Shown here: positions 51,858 to 60,608 of the stretch, one piece after another
How the letters are laid out: the number at the start of each line of letters is the position of its first letter
Position numbering within the stretch: the stretch's first letter is position 1
Origin: Candidatus Tectomicrobia bacterium
GTDB taxonomy: Bacteria > UBA8248
DNA: 64,000 nucleotides
Direction of reading: 5' to 3'
Assembly (NCBI GenBank): GCA_016192135.1
Contig: JACPUR010000017.1
Location: forward strand, 301,160 to 365,159
Program-made: the position numbers and the translations under genes
The notes under the pieces: model-generated
Databases searched by the model: none
What the model saw: only the letters and a program-made list of their open reading frames with translations
Told to the model about the DNA's origin: nothing

Positions 51858-52813
51858 GAACGCTCCCGCCAGTAGGCCAGGATGTCGTCGAGGGTCCGCT
51901 CGAAGGGGATCTCGGGCTTCCAGCCGGTGGCCCCGTGGAACTTCGAGAAGTCCCCCTCTAGTATCTGCACGTCCGAGGGCCGCATCCGCGCGGGGTCGGG
52001 CGCGACGCGCACCTTCACCTTGGAGCGCGCGAGGAGGAGGTCCAGCACCTCGCGGATGACCCAGCTCCGGCCCGAGCAGATGTTGTAGACCTCGCCCGGC
52101 TCGCACTTCTCGAGCGAGAGCCGGTAGGCCCGCACGATGTCGCGCACGTCGGTGTAGTCGCGGCGGGCGTCGAGGTTCCCCACCCGGATGACGGGCTCCT
52201 GCCGCCCCTTCTCGATGTCCACGATCTGCTTGGCGAAGTTGCTCTCGACGAACACGTCCCCCCGCCGGGGCCCCGTGTGGTTGAAGGCCCGGGTGCGCAC
52301 GATCTTCATCCCGAAGCTCTGGTGGTACTGGTAGCCCAGCATGTCGGCCCCGACCTTGCTGACGCCGTAGGGGGAGAGGGGCCGGAGCGGGTTCTCCTCC
52401 CGGATGGGCACCTCGTCCGGGCGCACCATGCCGTACTCCTCGCTGCTCCCGGCCACCTGTATCCAGGGGTCGAGGCCCGCCTGCCGCACCGCCTCGAAGA
52501 GGTGGAGGGTGCCCAGCACGTTGGTGTGGAGGCTCTCCTCCGGGGCGTGCCAGGAGGTGGGCACGAAGCTCTGGGCCGCGAGGTGGAAGATCTTCTCGGG
52601 CCGCACCTGCGCCACGGCCCGGGTGACCGAGACCTGGTCCCTCAGGTCGCACTCGACGATGGATATCTTCCGGCTCAGGTGGTCGATGTGCTCGGTGCGG
52701 CTGCGCCAGCGGCGCATGCCGAAGACCTCGAGCCCCGGCTGCCCCAGCAGGTGCTCGGCCAGGTGGCTGCCCACGAAGCCGGTGATGCCCGTGATGAGGA
52801 CCCGCTGCGCCAT
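51854..52813 (-). CDS. GDP-mannose 4,6-dehydratase/RMD-like extended SDR
   Basis: This 319-residue SDR has NAD motif ITGITGFVGSHLAEHL (about 7-22), HLAAQSFVPTSWHAPEESLH (about 77-96), the serine in VAGSSEEYGMV (about 119-129), YGVSK (about 149-153), and RAFNHTGPRRGDVFVES in the nucleotide-sugar region. This matches GDP-mannose dehydratase and GDP-6-deoxy-D-mannose reductase subgroups. It likely makes a deoxysugar donor for surface polysaccharide together with the overlapping downstream paralogue. ATG at 52813 follows GGAGG. Confidence 0.9.
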   Translation of the reverse strand: MAQRVLITGITGFVGSHLAEHLLGQPGLEVFGMRRWRSRTEHIDHLSRKISIVECDLRDQVSVTRAVAQVRPEKIFHLAAQSFVPTSWHAPEESLHTNVLGTLHLFEAVRQAGLDPWIQVAGSSEEYGMVRPDEVPIREENPLRPLSPYGVSKVGADMLGYQYHQSFGMKIVRTRAFNHTGPRRGDVFVESNFAKQIVDIEKGRQEPVIRVGNLDARRDYTDVRDIVRAYRLSLEKCEPGEVYNICSGRSWVIREVLDLLLARSKVKVRVAPDPARMRPSDVQILEGDFSKFHGATGWKPEIPFERTLDDILAYWRERS

Positions 52814-52909
52814 CGAAGCCTCCTTCGCCGTGAGCCGGGGGAATCCTAGAGGAGCCCTCCCGGGCCGTCAATGATTTCACGCCTGGGCCCCAGCCCGGCG
52901 GATCGTGAG

Positions 52910-52937
52910 GTAGGGGCGTATTGCAATACGCCCCTAC
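52910..52937. repeat. Dispersed 28-bp palindrome, GTAGGGGCG family
   Basis: This is a perfect palindrome with half-site GTAGGGGCGTATTG. It lies in the gap between the divergent SDR gene and lpdA, 24 bp from a second copy. Confidence 0.8.
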
Positions 52938-52961
52938 GGTGGCCGGTGGCGATCCTGGTAC

Positions 52962-52987
52962 GTAGGGGGGCGGCCGGTCGCCCCTAC
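52962..52987. repeat. Dispersed palindrome, imperfect copy of the GTAGGGGCG family
   Basis: GTAGGGGGGCGG on the left faces CGCCCCTAC on the right around CCGGT. It has the same outer frame as 18791-18818, with a two-base insertion on the left arm. Confidence 0.65.
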
Positions 52988-53091
52988 AGACATGGTCGTG
53001 GCGGCATTGGCCTGTAACGTGGTTTGACCGGGGCCGGGGCGGGAGGGAGTATAGACAGGATTCGCGAGGCTTCCCCCCGACGGAGGACATC

Positions 53092-54498
53092 ATGGCATCC
53101 CCCACCTACGATCTGGCCGTGATCGGAGGAGGCCCCGCCGGCTACGTGGCCGGGGTGCGGGCCGCCCAGAGCGGCGGCCGCTGCGTCGTCATCGAGCGCG
53201 ACGCCCTGGGCGGCACCTGCCTCAACTGGGGCTGCATCCCGAGCAAGAGCCTCATCGCCTCGGCCGCCCTCCTGCGCAACATCCGGAGCGCCGCCGACTA
53301 CGGCATCGAGGTGAAGGAGGCGCGCGGCGACCTGAACGCCATGGTCGAGAAGGCCGAGAAGATCGTGGCCGGTCTCGTGAGCGGCATCGCGGCCCTCTTC
53401 AAGGCCAACAAGGTGGACCACATCGCCGGGGACGCCGTCATCGAGGGCAAGGGCCAGCTCCGCGTCAAGCTCAAGGAGGGCGGCGAGGCGGAAGTGCGGG
53501 CCGAGAGGATACTCATCGCCACGGGCTCCCGCCCGGCCCAGATTCCCGCGTTCCCCCTGGACGGGAAATACATCATCTCGAGCGACCAGGCCGTGCACCT
53601 GCGGGAGCTGCCCCGGCGCCTCCTCATCGTGGGGGCCGGGGTCATCGGCTGCGAGTTCGGCTGCCTCTACCGCGAGCTGGGGGCCGAGGTCACCATGGTC
53701 GAGCTCCTCGACCGCGCGCTTCCCCTCGGGGACGCCGACGTCTCGAAGCTCATCGAGCGCGAGATGAAGAAGCAGAAGATCAAGCTCCTGACCGGCAAGA
53801 AGATCCTCAAGGTCGAACGGAAGGGGAGCGAGATGGTGGCCGAGGTCGAGGGCGCCGAGCCCCTGGCGGCCGACCTCGTGCTCGTCTCCATCGGGCGCAC
53901 CATGAACACCGACAAGCTCGGCCTCGACAAGATCGGGGTCAAGCTGGGGCGGCGCGGGGAGGTGCTCGCGGACAAGGGCATGCGCACCAGCGTCCCCGGC
54001 GTCTTCGCCGCGGGCGACTGCATCGGGGGCCTCATGCTCGCCCACGTCGCCTCGGCCGAGGGCATCGTCGCCGCCGAGAACGCCATGGGCGCCGACATCG
54101 AGATGAACTACCGCGGCATCCCCGCCGGCATCTTCACCCACCCCGAGGTCGGCACGGCGGGGATGAGCGAGGAGGAGGCCCGCCGGGACGGGCGCGAGGT
54201 GCGGGTGGGCCGCTTCCAGATGCGCGCCCTGGGCAAGGCCCAGGCCGAGCGCGCCCTGGCCGGAGAGGTCAAGGTCATCGCCGACGCCCGGACGGACGAG
54301 CTCCTGGGCGTCCACGTCGTGGGCGAGCACGCCGCCGACCTCGTGCACGAGGCCGCCCTGGCCATCCGCCACGGAATGACCGCCGCCGATCTGGCCGAGG
54401 TCGTCCACGCCCATCCCACCCTCTCCGAGGCCCTCATGGAGGCCGCCGAGGACGTCCACGGCACCGCCATCCACGTGCCCCCCAAGAAGGCGCGGTAG
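53092..54498 (+). CDS. lpdA: Dihydrolipoyl dehydrogenase (E3)
   Basis: LpdA reoxidises dihydrolipoamide with FAD and NAD in 2-oxo acid dehydrogenase or glycine cleavage complexes. The 468-residue protein has FAD motif LAVIGGGPAGYVAGVRAAQ (about 7-25), redox pair GGTCLNWGCIPSK (about 40-52), NAD motif IVGAGVIGCEFGC (about 182-194), FAD motif 2 GVFAAGDCIGG (about 303-313), and the catalytic His-Glu in VVHAHPTLSEALMEA (about 443-457). It is the only E3 in the window and may serve the E1 alpha/beta pair at 28803-30805. Confidence 0.95.
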   Translation: MASPTYDLAVIGGGPAGYVAGVRAAQSGGRCVVIERDALGGTCLNWGCIPSKSLIASAALLRNIRSAADYGIEVKEARGDLNAMVEKAEKIVAGLVSGIAALFKANKVDHIAGDAVIEGKGQLRVKLKEGGEAEVRAERILIATGSRPAQIPAFPLDGKYIISSDQAVHLRELPRRLLIVGAGVIGCEFGCLYRELGAEVTMVELLDRALPLGDADVSKLIEREMKKQKIKLLTGKKILKVERKGSEMVAEVEGAEPLAADLVLVSIGRTMNTDKLGLDKIGVKLGRRGEVLADKGMRTSVPGVFAAGDCIGGLMLAHVASAEGIVAAENAMGADIEMNYRGIPAGIFTHPEVGTAGMSEEEARRDGREVRVGRFQMRALGKAQAERALAGEVKVIADARTDELLGVHVVGEHAADLVHEAALAIRHGMTAADLAEVVHAHPTLSEALMEAAEDVHGTAIHVPPKKAR

Positions 54499-54962
54499 CA
54501 GGTAGGCCGGGGGATTCACCTGGCCGCCCTTTTTTGGGGGAATTACCCGGTATTACCGGCAACTAGCCGCAACTATCGGCAACTGTGAGCAAGTGGCGGC
54601 AACTTTCTCCCCTCCTTCCCCCCCTTTCTTTTCATTCTCTCTGGAATTTTTGGGCTGGAATATCGTGAAATATCGTGAAATTCGCGCCATTTCTTTGCGT
54701 GCCCGCGTTTGCGGGATTCGGACCGGCGAGCCCGTCCCCGCCCCCGGCGGGCGCCCGCCCACCGGGCAAGATAGGCCCCGGAGGAGAAAAGCCCGTTACA
54801 CCAATTTCGTCCAATTTCGCGCTGGTTCGTGGTTGGGGGGGTGAATCTCTCCAAGGTGCCGGACATAGCAAGGGCCTGGGGGTTTCCCCCCAGGCCCTTT
54901 TGCTCGTTCGTGGCAGCGCGGCGTCCGCCGCCAGCGTCAGTTCCAATCAGCTTCGGAGTGGC
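54499..54962. repeat. Intergenic region with three sets of 10-bp tandem repeats
   Basis: No gene is supported here. Three runs share an exact 10-bp period. Five degenerate units of CGGCAACTAN type cover 54556-54605 (aactagccgc, aactatcggc, aactgtgagc, aagtggcggc). Two copies of tatcgtgaaa fill 54661-54680. Two of ccaatttcg(t/c) fill 54801-54820. The 10-bp phase puts each motif on one helix face, as in arrays that bind a protein cooperatively. A terminator lies at the distal end. Confidence 0.55.
54870..54901. terminator. Terminator hairpin between lpdA and the Cys-rich gene
   Basis: A 13-bp stem AAGGGCCTGGGGG with its complement (54870-54882 and 54887-54899) is followed by T residues. It lies 62 bp beyond the stop of the minus-strand Cys-rich gene and could end transcription from either side. 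Confidence 0.6.
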
Positions 54963-55748
54963 CTAAGAACGCGGGCCGCGCCCCGGAATCAGCTGAGGCA
55001 TTGCGAGGAGCTGGTCGCCCCGGTGGGAGAAGGCGCCCGATTGTTCGGGCAGGGCCTCGGGGCAATAATACCCCGAGGGGCAGAGCGTCGGCTGCACGGA
55101 GCCCCGCGGGCAGTACCTCCCCGCCGGACATGCCGGCCCAGCGGCGGCCAATCCCGCGGTCGGGCAGTAATATCCTCCCGGGCAGGGTATCGCCCACGAC
55201 GTGCCCGGCGGGCAGTACCTTCCCGCCGGGCAGGGGCCCATTGGGTTCACGGAACGCCCAGGGCAGTAGCTCCCCCCCGGGCACACGGGTCCGACGGCGG
55301 TCATTCCTGCGGTCGGGCAGTACCTCCCTGGTGGGCACGTCACCGGCGCGCCTCCGGGACAGTATAAACCCGGGCTGCACACGGGCCCGGGGGCCGCCTG
55401 GGCATTGGACACGCACATTCTCCCCGGCGGGCAGGGTACCGGCCACGCGGAGCCCTGCGGGCAGTACTGCCCGGCAGCGCATTGCTTGTTCGCGTTCGCG
55501 GAGCCCGGCGGACAGAATCTCCCCCCCGGGCAGATGATTTTTTGGGTGCCTCCGCCGACTCTGGGGCAATAGTAGCCGGCAGGACAAGGCGCGCACCCTT
55601 TGCTGGGCGCCGGAGCCGGGTATGTCCCGACCAGACAATTGTTGGGCGGTAGTTGCGCCCCCGCGACGGATGGCCCGCCCAGGACCAAGGCCAGGAGAAG
55701 GACGGCGAATCCGATCAGGAGAAGGCGGCGGGATGGTTCACCTTGCAT
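54963..55748 (-). CDS. Exported cysteine-rich repeat protein (CPxGxYCPxG repeats)
   Basis: This 261-residue protein has ATG at 55748 after GAGGAGGG and signal LLLIGFAVLLLALVLGG with cleavage near AGAQ. The mature part is almost entirely about 12 repeats of the form C-P-x-G-x-Y/F-C-P-x-G, for example CPAGYYCP, CPGGRFCPPG, CPPGRYCPTAG, CPGGSYCPG and CPSGYYCPE. Paired cysteines every 8 or so residues suggest a rod of disulfide-linked loops, as in Cys-rich extracellular repeats better known in eukaryotes and protists. I recognise no bacterial family with an assigned role. Surface or periplasmic placement is inferred from the signal peptide. Confidence 0.75.
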   Translation of the reverse strand: MQGEPSRRLLLIGFAVLLLALVLGGPSVAGAQLPPNNCLVGTYPAPAPSKGCAPCPAGYYCPRVGGGTQKIICPGGRFCPPGSANANKQCAAGQYCPQGSAWPVPCPPGRMCVSNAQAAPGPVCSPGLYCPGGAPVTCPPGRYCPTAGMTAVGPVCPGGSYCPGRSVNPMGPCPAGRYCPPGTSWAIPCPGGYYCPTAGLAAAGPACPAGRYCPRGSVQPTLCPSGYYCPEALPEQSGAFSHRGDQLLAMPQLIPGRGPRS

Positions 55749-56063
55749 GGATTTTCCCTCCTCGGGAAAAACGGGTCGAACATGCTTCGGGAACGTAAGG
55801 TTGCGGGCGCCGCCAGCAGACGCCGGGGCTGCCTCGGCGGGGATGGGGAGGAGGGCGGTGGGCCCCGCAGAAAGAGATGGCCATGGTCCTCCATCCCCTG
55901 CTCGAAGGGCCTGCAAAAATTTCTCGTCACAGAACGGAAGCTTTGTCTCCGTATAAGATCACGGTGGACTTTTTGTATGCAAAAGAATCTCCTTTTGTAA
56001 TTTGGGGCACATATTTGTGTTTTAAGGCTCCCGAGAAGCGGACCGTCCGGTCCTCAGAATAAA

Positions 56064-56086
56064 AGGGCGGGTTTGAAACCCGCCCT
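56064..56086. repeat. Intergenic palindrome with GGGCGGGTTT arms
   Basis: Eleven-base arms AGGGCGGGTTT and AAACCCGCCCT surround one G. It is followed by TAC and lies 24 bp from a GTAGGGGCG-family element, so the two may form one composite repeat. Confidence 0.65.
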
Positions 56087-56110
56087 ACGGGTGGACAATG
56101 ACAGGGTAAT

Positions 56111-56162
56111 GTAGGGGCGAGGCATGACTTCGGCGAGCTCAGTCGAGCCGCCTCGCCCCTAC
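56111..56162. repeat. Dispersed palindrome, long-loop member of the GTAGGGGCG family
   Basis: GTAGGGGCGAGGC (56111-56123) pairs with GCCTCGCCCCTAC (56150-56162) around a 26-base centre. The arms match the family frame; the larger centre is unlike the 28-bp copies. Confidence 0.7.
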
Positions 56163-56235
56163 AGAGTCACAGGCGAATTAGACGCCTCTCCGCCCCTTTT
56201 CGAATCGAAAGGGGTGTCTTGGCCTGCCGGGGTCC

Positions 56236-59200
56236 TTAATCCCGTCCGGCGCCTGCGTGAATCTCCAGCCTCCTCCGGCGGAACCGGCCCAGGCCGCCCA
56301 TCTTCTTCTGGAGGAGGTCCAGGTACACGTACACGACGGGGGTCAGGTAGAGGGTGATGAGCTGCGAGATCAGGAGCCCTCCCACCACGGCCAGGCCCAG
56401 GGGCCGGCGCGCGCCGGCCCCGGCGCCGATGCCCAGCGCGATGGGCAGGGCGCCCAGCAGGGCGGCCATCGTCGTCATCATGATCGGGCGGAAACGGATG
56501 AGGCAGCCCTCGTAGATGGCGTCCACGGGGCTCTTGCCCTCGTTCCGCTCGGCCTCCAGGGCGAAGTCGATCTGCATGATGGCGTTCTTCTTCACGATGC
56601 CGACCAGCATGATGAGGCCGATGAAGGAGTAGATGTTGAGGTCGTTGCCGAAGATCAGGAGGGTCAGCAGCGCGCCCAGGCCCGCCGAGGGCAGGCCCGA
56701 GAGGATCGTGATGGGGTGGATGAAGCTCTCGTAGAGGATCCCCAGGACAATGTAGATGAACAGGATGGCGACGATGAGCAGCAGGCCCATCCCCTGGAAC
56801 GAGGACTGGAACGCCTGGGCGGTGCCCTGGAAGCTCGTGGTCATGGAGGCGGGCAGCGTCTCCCGTGCGACCGCCTGCACCTTCGACACCGCGTCTCCCA
56901 GCGAGACGCCGGGGCGCAGGTTGAAGGAGAGGGTGACCGCCGGGAGCTGGCCGTAGTGGGCGATGGCCTGGGGGCCCATGTCCTCGGTGAAGCTGGCGAC
57001 CGTGGCCAACGGGACGAGCTGGCGCTGCTGGGATTGGATGTAGAGCTTCGAGAGCACCGCCGGGTCCGCCTGGAACCTGGGCTCCAGCTCCAGGAGCACC
57101 CGGTACTGGTTGTTCGGGGCGTAGATGGTGGAGATCCAGCGCGGCCCGTAGGCGTTGGCCAGCGCGGCCTCGACCTGCTGGGCGGAGATGCCCAAGCTCG
57201 CCGCCTTGTCCCGGTCGAGGGAGACCCTGAGCTGCGGGTTCTTGATCTGGAGGTCGCTGGTCACGTCCTGCAGCTCCGGCAGGGCCCTCAGCTTGTTCTC
57301 CAGGAGGGGCGCCGCGGAGTAGAGCTCCTTGAGGTCCGGGCTCTGGAGGGTGAACTGGTACAGGCTCTTGGAGAGCCGGCCCCCGATGCGGATGGCCGGC
57401 GGGTTCTGCATGAAGACGTTGATGCCCGGGACGCCGCTCAGCTTGACCCGCAGCACCTGAATCACGCCGTTCACGTCCAGCTGCCGCTCCGAAGGCGGCA
57501 CGAGGCGGTAGAACATCCGCCCGAAGTTCTGGCCGCCCATGCTGGCGGAGGCGGGGCCTCCGACGCCGGAGAAGAACTGGGCGATATTGGGGTCCCGCTG
57601 GGCGATCCGCGCCAGCTCCTGCTGCCGCTCGCCGAGGGCCTGGAACGAGGTTCCCTGGGGGGCCTCGGTGACGACGAAGATCTGGCTGGTGTCCTCGTCG
57701 GGGATGAAGCCCTTGGACACCTTCACGAAGAGGAAGCCCGTCAGCACCAGGACGATGAGGTTGACCATGAGCGTCGAGAACCGGTGGCGCAGGACCCAGC
57801 CCAGGCTGCCCTTGTAGAGGCTGAACATCCCCTCGAACACGCGCTCGGAGGCGTTGTAGAAGCGGCCGTGCCTCTCCTCGGAGGGCGGGCGGAGGAAGCG
57901 GCTGCAGAGCATGGGCGTCAGGGTGAGGGAAACCACGCCCGAGATGAGAATGGCGGCCACGATGACCACCGAGAACTCGCGGAACAGCCGTCCGACGATG
58001 CCGCCCATGAACAGCACGGGGATGAAGACGGCCGCCAACGAGATGGTCATCGACAGGATCGTGAACCCAATCTCTCGCGAGCCCTTCAGGGCCGCCTCCA
58101 GAGGGCGTTCGCCCATTTCCATGTGGCGGACGATGTTCTCCAGCATGACGATGGCGTCGTCCACCACGAACCCGATGGAGAGGGTGAGGGCCATCAGCGA
58201 GAGGTTATCGATCGAGAAGCCCAGGGGGTACATGACCGCGAACGTGCCGACGATGCTCATCGGCAGGGCCAGGCTGGGGATGACCGTCGCCGAGAGGTTC
58301 CGGAGAAAGAGGAACACGACCATCACCACCAGGGCGAAGCTGAGCAGCAGGGTGAACTGGACGTCCTCGACGGACTCGCGGATGGTGACCGAGCGGTCGT
58401 ACAGGGTGTGCAGCTCGACCGAGGGCGGCAGGTAGGTCCGCAGCTTGGGCAGGGTTTCCTTGACGGCGTCCGCCACCGCGACCGTGTTGGCGCCCGGCTG
58501 GCGCTGGATGGCGAGGATCATCCCCCGCTGGCTGCCGTTCTTGTTCACGAACCAGGCCGCCTGCTTGTCGTCCTCGGAGCTGTCCACCGCGCGGCCGATG
58601 TCCCGGAGCCGGACCGGGGCGCCGTTCCGGTAGGCCACGACGATCGATCCGTAGGGGGCGGCGCTCAACAGCTGGCCGGCCGACTGGATGGTGAAGGTGC
58701 GGTGCGGCCCGCTCAGCGTCCCGACGGGAAGATTGACGTTGGCGTTCTGGATGGCGGTTTCCACCTCGTTGATGCCGATGCCGCGGCTGGCCATGGCGTC
58801 CGGATCGAGCTGCACGCGCACCGCGTACTTCTGGGTGCCGAACACGTTCACCTGGGCCACGCCCTCGATCATGGAGATGCGGTCGGCCATGATGGTCTGG
58901 GCGTATTCGTTGAGCTGCCAGAGCGGCATCGTCCGGGAGGTCAGGGCGATGTAGAGGATCGGCGTGTCCGCGGGGTTGACCTTCTGGTAGGTCGGCGGCG
59001 AGGGCATGTTCGGCGGCAGCAGCCGGCTGGCCTGGGTGATGGCCGCCTGGATGTCGGGCGGGACGTCGTTGATGTTGCGGCTCAGGTCGAATTGAAGGGT
59101 GATCTGGGTGTAGCCGAGGGTGCTCACGGAGTTCATCGAGGACAAGCCGGAGATGGTGGAGAACTGGCGCTCCAGCGGGGTCGCCACGGCCGAGGCCATC

Positions 59201-59373
59201 GTCTCCGGGCTGGCCCCCGGGATGCTGGCGGACACCAGGACGGTGGGGAAGTCCACGTTCGGCAGATCGCTCACGGGCAGCAGGCGGTAGGCCGCGGCCC
59301 CGAACATGAGCATGCCGACCATGACCAGCGTCGTGGTCACGGGCCGCCGGATGAACAGCTCGGAGAGGTTCAT
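56236..59373 (-). CDS. RND multidrug efflux permease (HAE1-like, MdtB/MdtC/AcrB group)
   Basis: This 1045-residue pump starts MNLSELFIRRPVTTTLVMVG. Other motifs are GASPETMASAVATPLE near 57 and the proton-relay Asp pair in LSIGFVVDDAIVMLENI (about 398-414). The second membrane half carries GLIMLVGIVKKNAIMQIDFA (about 930-949). The single-gene organisation and GIVKKNAIM motif fit the MdtB/MdtC-like group of hydrophobe/amphiphile pumps. It is the last gene of a TetR-adaptor-pump operon, 25 bp after the adaptor. Confidence 0.95.
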   Translation of the reverse strand: MNLSELFIRRPVTTTLVMVGMLMFGAAAYRLLPVSDLPNVDFPTVLVSASIPGASPETMASAVATPLERQFSTISGLSSMNSVSTLGYTQITLQFDLSRNINDVPPDIQAAITQASRLLPPNMPSPPTYQKVNPADTPILYIALTSRTMPLWQLNEYAQTIMADRISMIEGVAQVNVFGTQKYAVRVQLDPDAMASRGIGINEVETAIQNANVNLPVGTLSGPHRTFTIQSAGQLLSAAPYGSIVVAYRNGAPVRLRDIGRAVDSSEDDKQAAWFVNKNGSQRGMILAIQRQPGANTVAVADAVKETLPKLRTYLPPSVELHTLYDRSVTIRESVEDVQFTLLLSFALVVMVVFLFLRNLSATVIPSLALPMSIVGTFAVMYPLGFSIDNLSLMALTLSIGFVVDDAIVMLENIVRHMEMGERPLEAALKGSREIGFTILSMTISLAAVFIPVLFMGGIVGRLFREFSVVIVAAILISGVVSLTLTPMLCSRFLRPPSEERHGRFYNASERVFEGMFSLYKGSLGWVLRHRFSTLMVNLIVLVLTGFLFVKVSKGFIPDEDTSQIFVVTEAPQGTSFQALGERQQELARIAQRDPNIAQFFSGVGGPASASMGGQNFGRMFYRLVPPSERQLDVNGVIQVLRVKLSGVPGINVFMQNPPAIRIGGRLSKSLYQFTLQSPDLKELYSAAPLLENKLRALPELQDVTSDLQIKNPQLRVSLDRDKAASLGISAQQVEAALANAYGPRWISTIYAPNNQYRVLLELEPRFQADPAVLSKLYIQSQQRQLVPLATVASFTEDMGPQAIAHYGQLPAVTLSFNLRPGVSLGDAVSKVQAVARETLPASMTTSFQGTAQAFQSSFQGMGLLLIVAILFIYIVLGILYESFIHPITILSGLPSAGLGALLTLLIFGNDLNIYSFIGLIMLVGIVKKNAIMQIDFALEAERNEGKSPVDAIYEGCLIRFRPIMMTTMAALLGALPIALGIGAGAGARRPLGLAVVGGLLISQLITLYLTPVVYVYLDLLQKKMGGLGRFRRRRLEIHAGAGRD

Positions 59374-59398
59374 CCGCGCGGCTCCCGGGAAAGGCGGA

Positions 59399-60574
59399 TC
59401 ATGGCGCCGCCTGCGGCTTCGCCGCCGTCGCCTTGCCTTTCTCTTCTTCCTTGATCTGGACTTTGGAGTTGTTCACGAGGCGCAACTGCCCGGTGGTCAC
59501 CACGCGCTCCCCGGCCCGCAGGCCGTTCTCGACGATGACGTCCTGGCCGTGGGCCTGGCCCGTCACCACGGGCCGCATCTCGGCCGTCAGGTCGGGCTTG
59601 ACGACGAATACGTATTGGCCCTCCTGGCCCGGCTGCACCGCCTGGGAGGGGACGAGGACGGCGTGCGGAATCGTCCTGAGCCGCAGCGTGACGTTGACGA
59701 ACTGCCCCGGCCACAGCGCCTCGTCCTGGTTGGGGAATTGGGCCCGGAGCATGATCGTTCCCGTCGAGGCGTCGACCGTGTTGTTGACGACGGCCAGCTC
59801 CCCCTCGGCCCGGCGGGAGGTGTCCCCGGGAACCGCCGCCACGACCTTCAGCGGCCCCCTGGCCATCCGATCCCGGATCTCGCCCAGGTGCCGCTCCGGC
59901 ACGGAGAAGTCCACGTAGATGGGCCGGATCTGGTTGATGACGGCCATCACGGTCTCGTTTTCCTTGATCATGTTCCCTTCGTTGACCAGCAGGGTGCCAA
60001 TCCGGCCTTCGATGGGCGAATGGATATAGCAGTACGAAAGCTGGAGCCGGGCGTTCTCGACGGCGGCCTTGTCGCTCGCGACCGCGGCGACGAGCGAGTC
60101 CACCGCCGCCCGGTTCTGATCCAGGGTCGCCGCCGAGATGACCCGGGTCTTGGCCAGTTCCTCGGCCCGGCGCATGTCCGCCTTGGCCTTCACGAGGAGC
60201 GCCTCGTCCTTCCGCATGTTCGCCTGGGTCTGCTCCAGGGCGGCCTGGAAGGGGCGCGGGTCGATGGTGAAGATCATCTGTCCCGACTGGACATGATCCC
60301 CCTCCTTGAACGCCGCGCGCATCAACTGCCCGGCCAGCCGGGACTTGATCGACACCTTGGAAAAGGCGGTCACCGTCCCGATGGCGTGCAGCTCCACCGG
60401 CACCTCCGCGCCGCGGGCGGCGGCCACGGCGACCGGCACGGGGGGACGCCCGGTCCTCGCGGCCTTTGAGGCGGGCTCCTCGCTCCGCGAGCAGCCGGCG
60501 GCGAAGGCGAGGACGGCCAGCGCGACGGCCGCGCGGCATGGAGAGGAAGCTCTTGCCCAGCCCAGCCATTTCAT
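59399..60574 (-). CDS. RND efflux periplasmic adaptor lipoprotein (MdtA/AcrA-like)
   Basis: This 391-residue membrane-fusion protein has lipobox LAFAAGC (Cys near 28). Lipoyl halves are at SRLAGQLMRAAFKEGDHVQ and LSYCYIHSPIEGRIGTLLVN, joined by a coiled-coil hairpin (about 105-165). A beta-barrel domain holds RPIYVDFSVPERHLG. A charged Lys/Glu/Ala tail ends the protein. It bridges the pump to an outer-membrane channel that is not encoded here. Confidence 0.93.
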   Translation of the reverse strand: MKWLGWARASSPCRAAVALAVLAFAAGCSRSEEPASKAARTGRPPVPVAVAAARGAEVPVELHAIGTVTAFSKVSIKSRLAGQLMRAAFKEGDHVQSGQMIFTIDPRPFQAALEQTQANMRKDEALLVKAKADMRRAEELAKTRVISAATLDQNRAAVDSLVAAVASDKAAVENARLQLSYCYIHSPIEGRIGTLLVNEGNMIKENETVMAVINQIRPIYVDFSVPERHLGEIRDRMARGPLKVVAAVPGDTSRRAEGELAVVNNTVDASTGTIMLRAQFPNQDEALWPGQFVNVTLRLRTIPHAVLVPSQAVQPGQEGQYVFVVKPDLTAEMRPVVTGQAHGQDVIVENGLRAGERVVTTGQLRLVNNSKVQIKEEEKGKATAAKPQAAP

Positions 60575-60608
60575 GCGGCGTTCCTTTCCGGCGCGGCCTT
60601 CCGGAGGC

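Larger units (their letters stand above)
55749..56235. other. Intergenic region with AT-rich segment and palindromes
   Basis: This 487-bp gap contains no convincing gene. Bases 55910-56060 are AT-rich and probably hold the promoter of the minus-strand Cys-rich gene, though no -35/-10 pair is clear enough to call. Two palindromic elements at 56064-56086 and 56111-56162 are listed separately. Confidence 0.5.

Noticed and set aside
53024-53055. Promoter TTGACC/TATAGA before lpdA
   Set aside because: The spacer is 20 bp, too long for a confident sigma-70 call.
55877-56062. 61-codon open frame in the AT-rich gap before the Cys-rich gene
   Set aside because: No ribosome site, no similarity, and it overlaps the expected promoter of the minus-strand gene.
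56257-59454. A 1065-codon open frame opposite the RND pump
   Set aside because: Antisense shadow with His/Gln/Glu/Asp-rich translation; the pump on the other strand is full length with all motifs.
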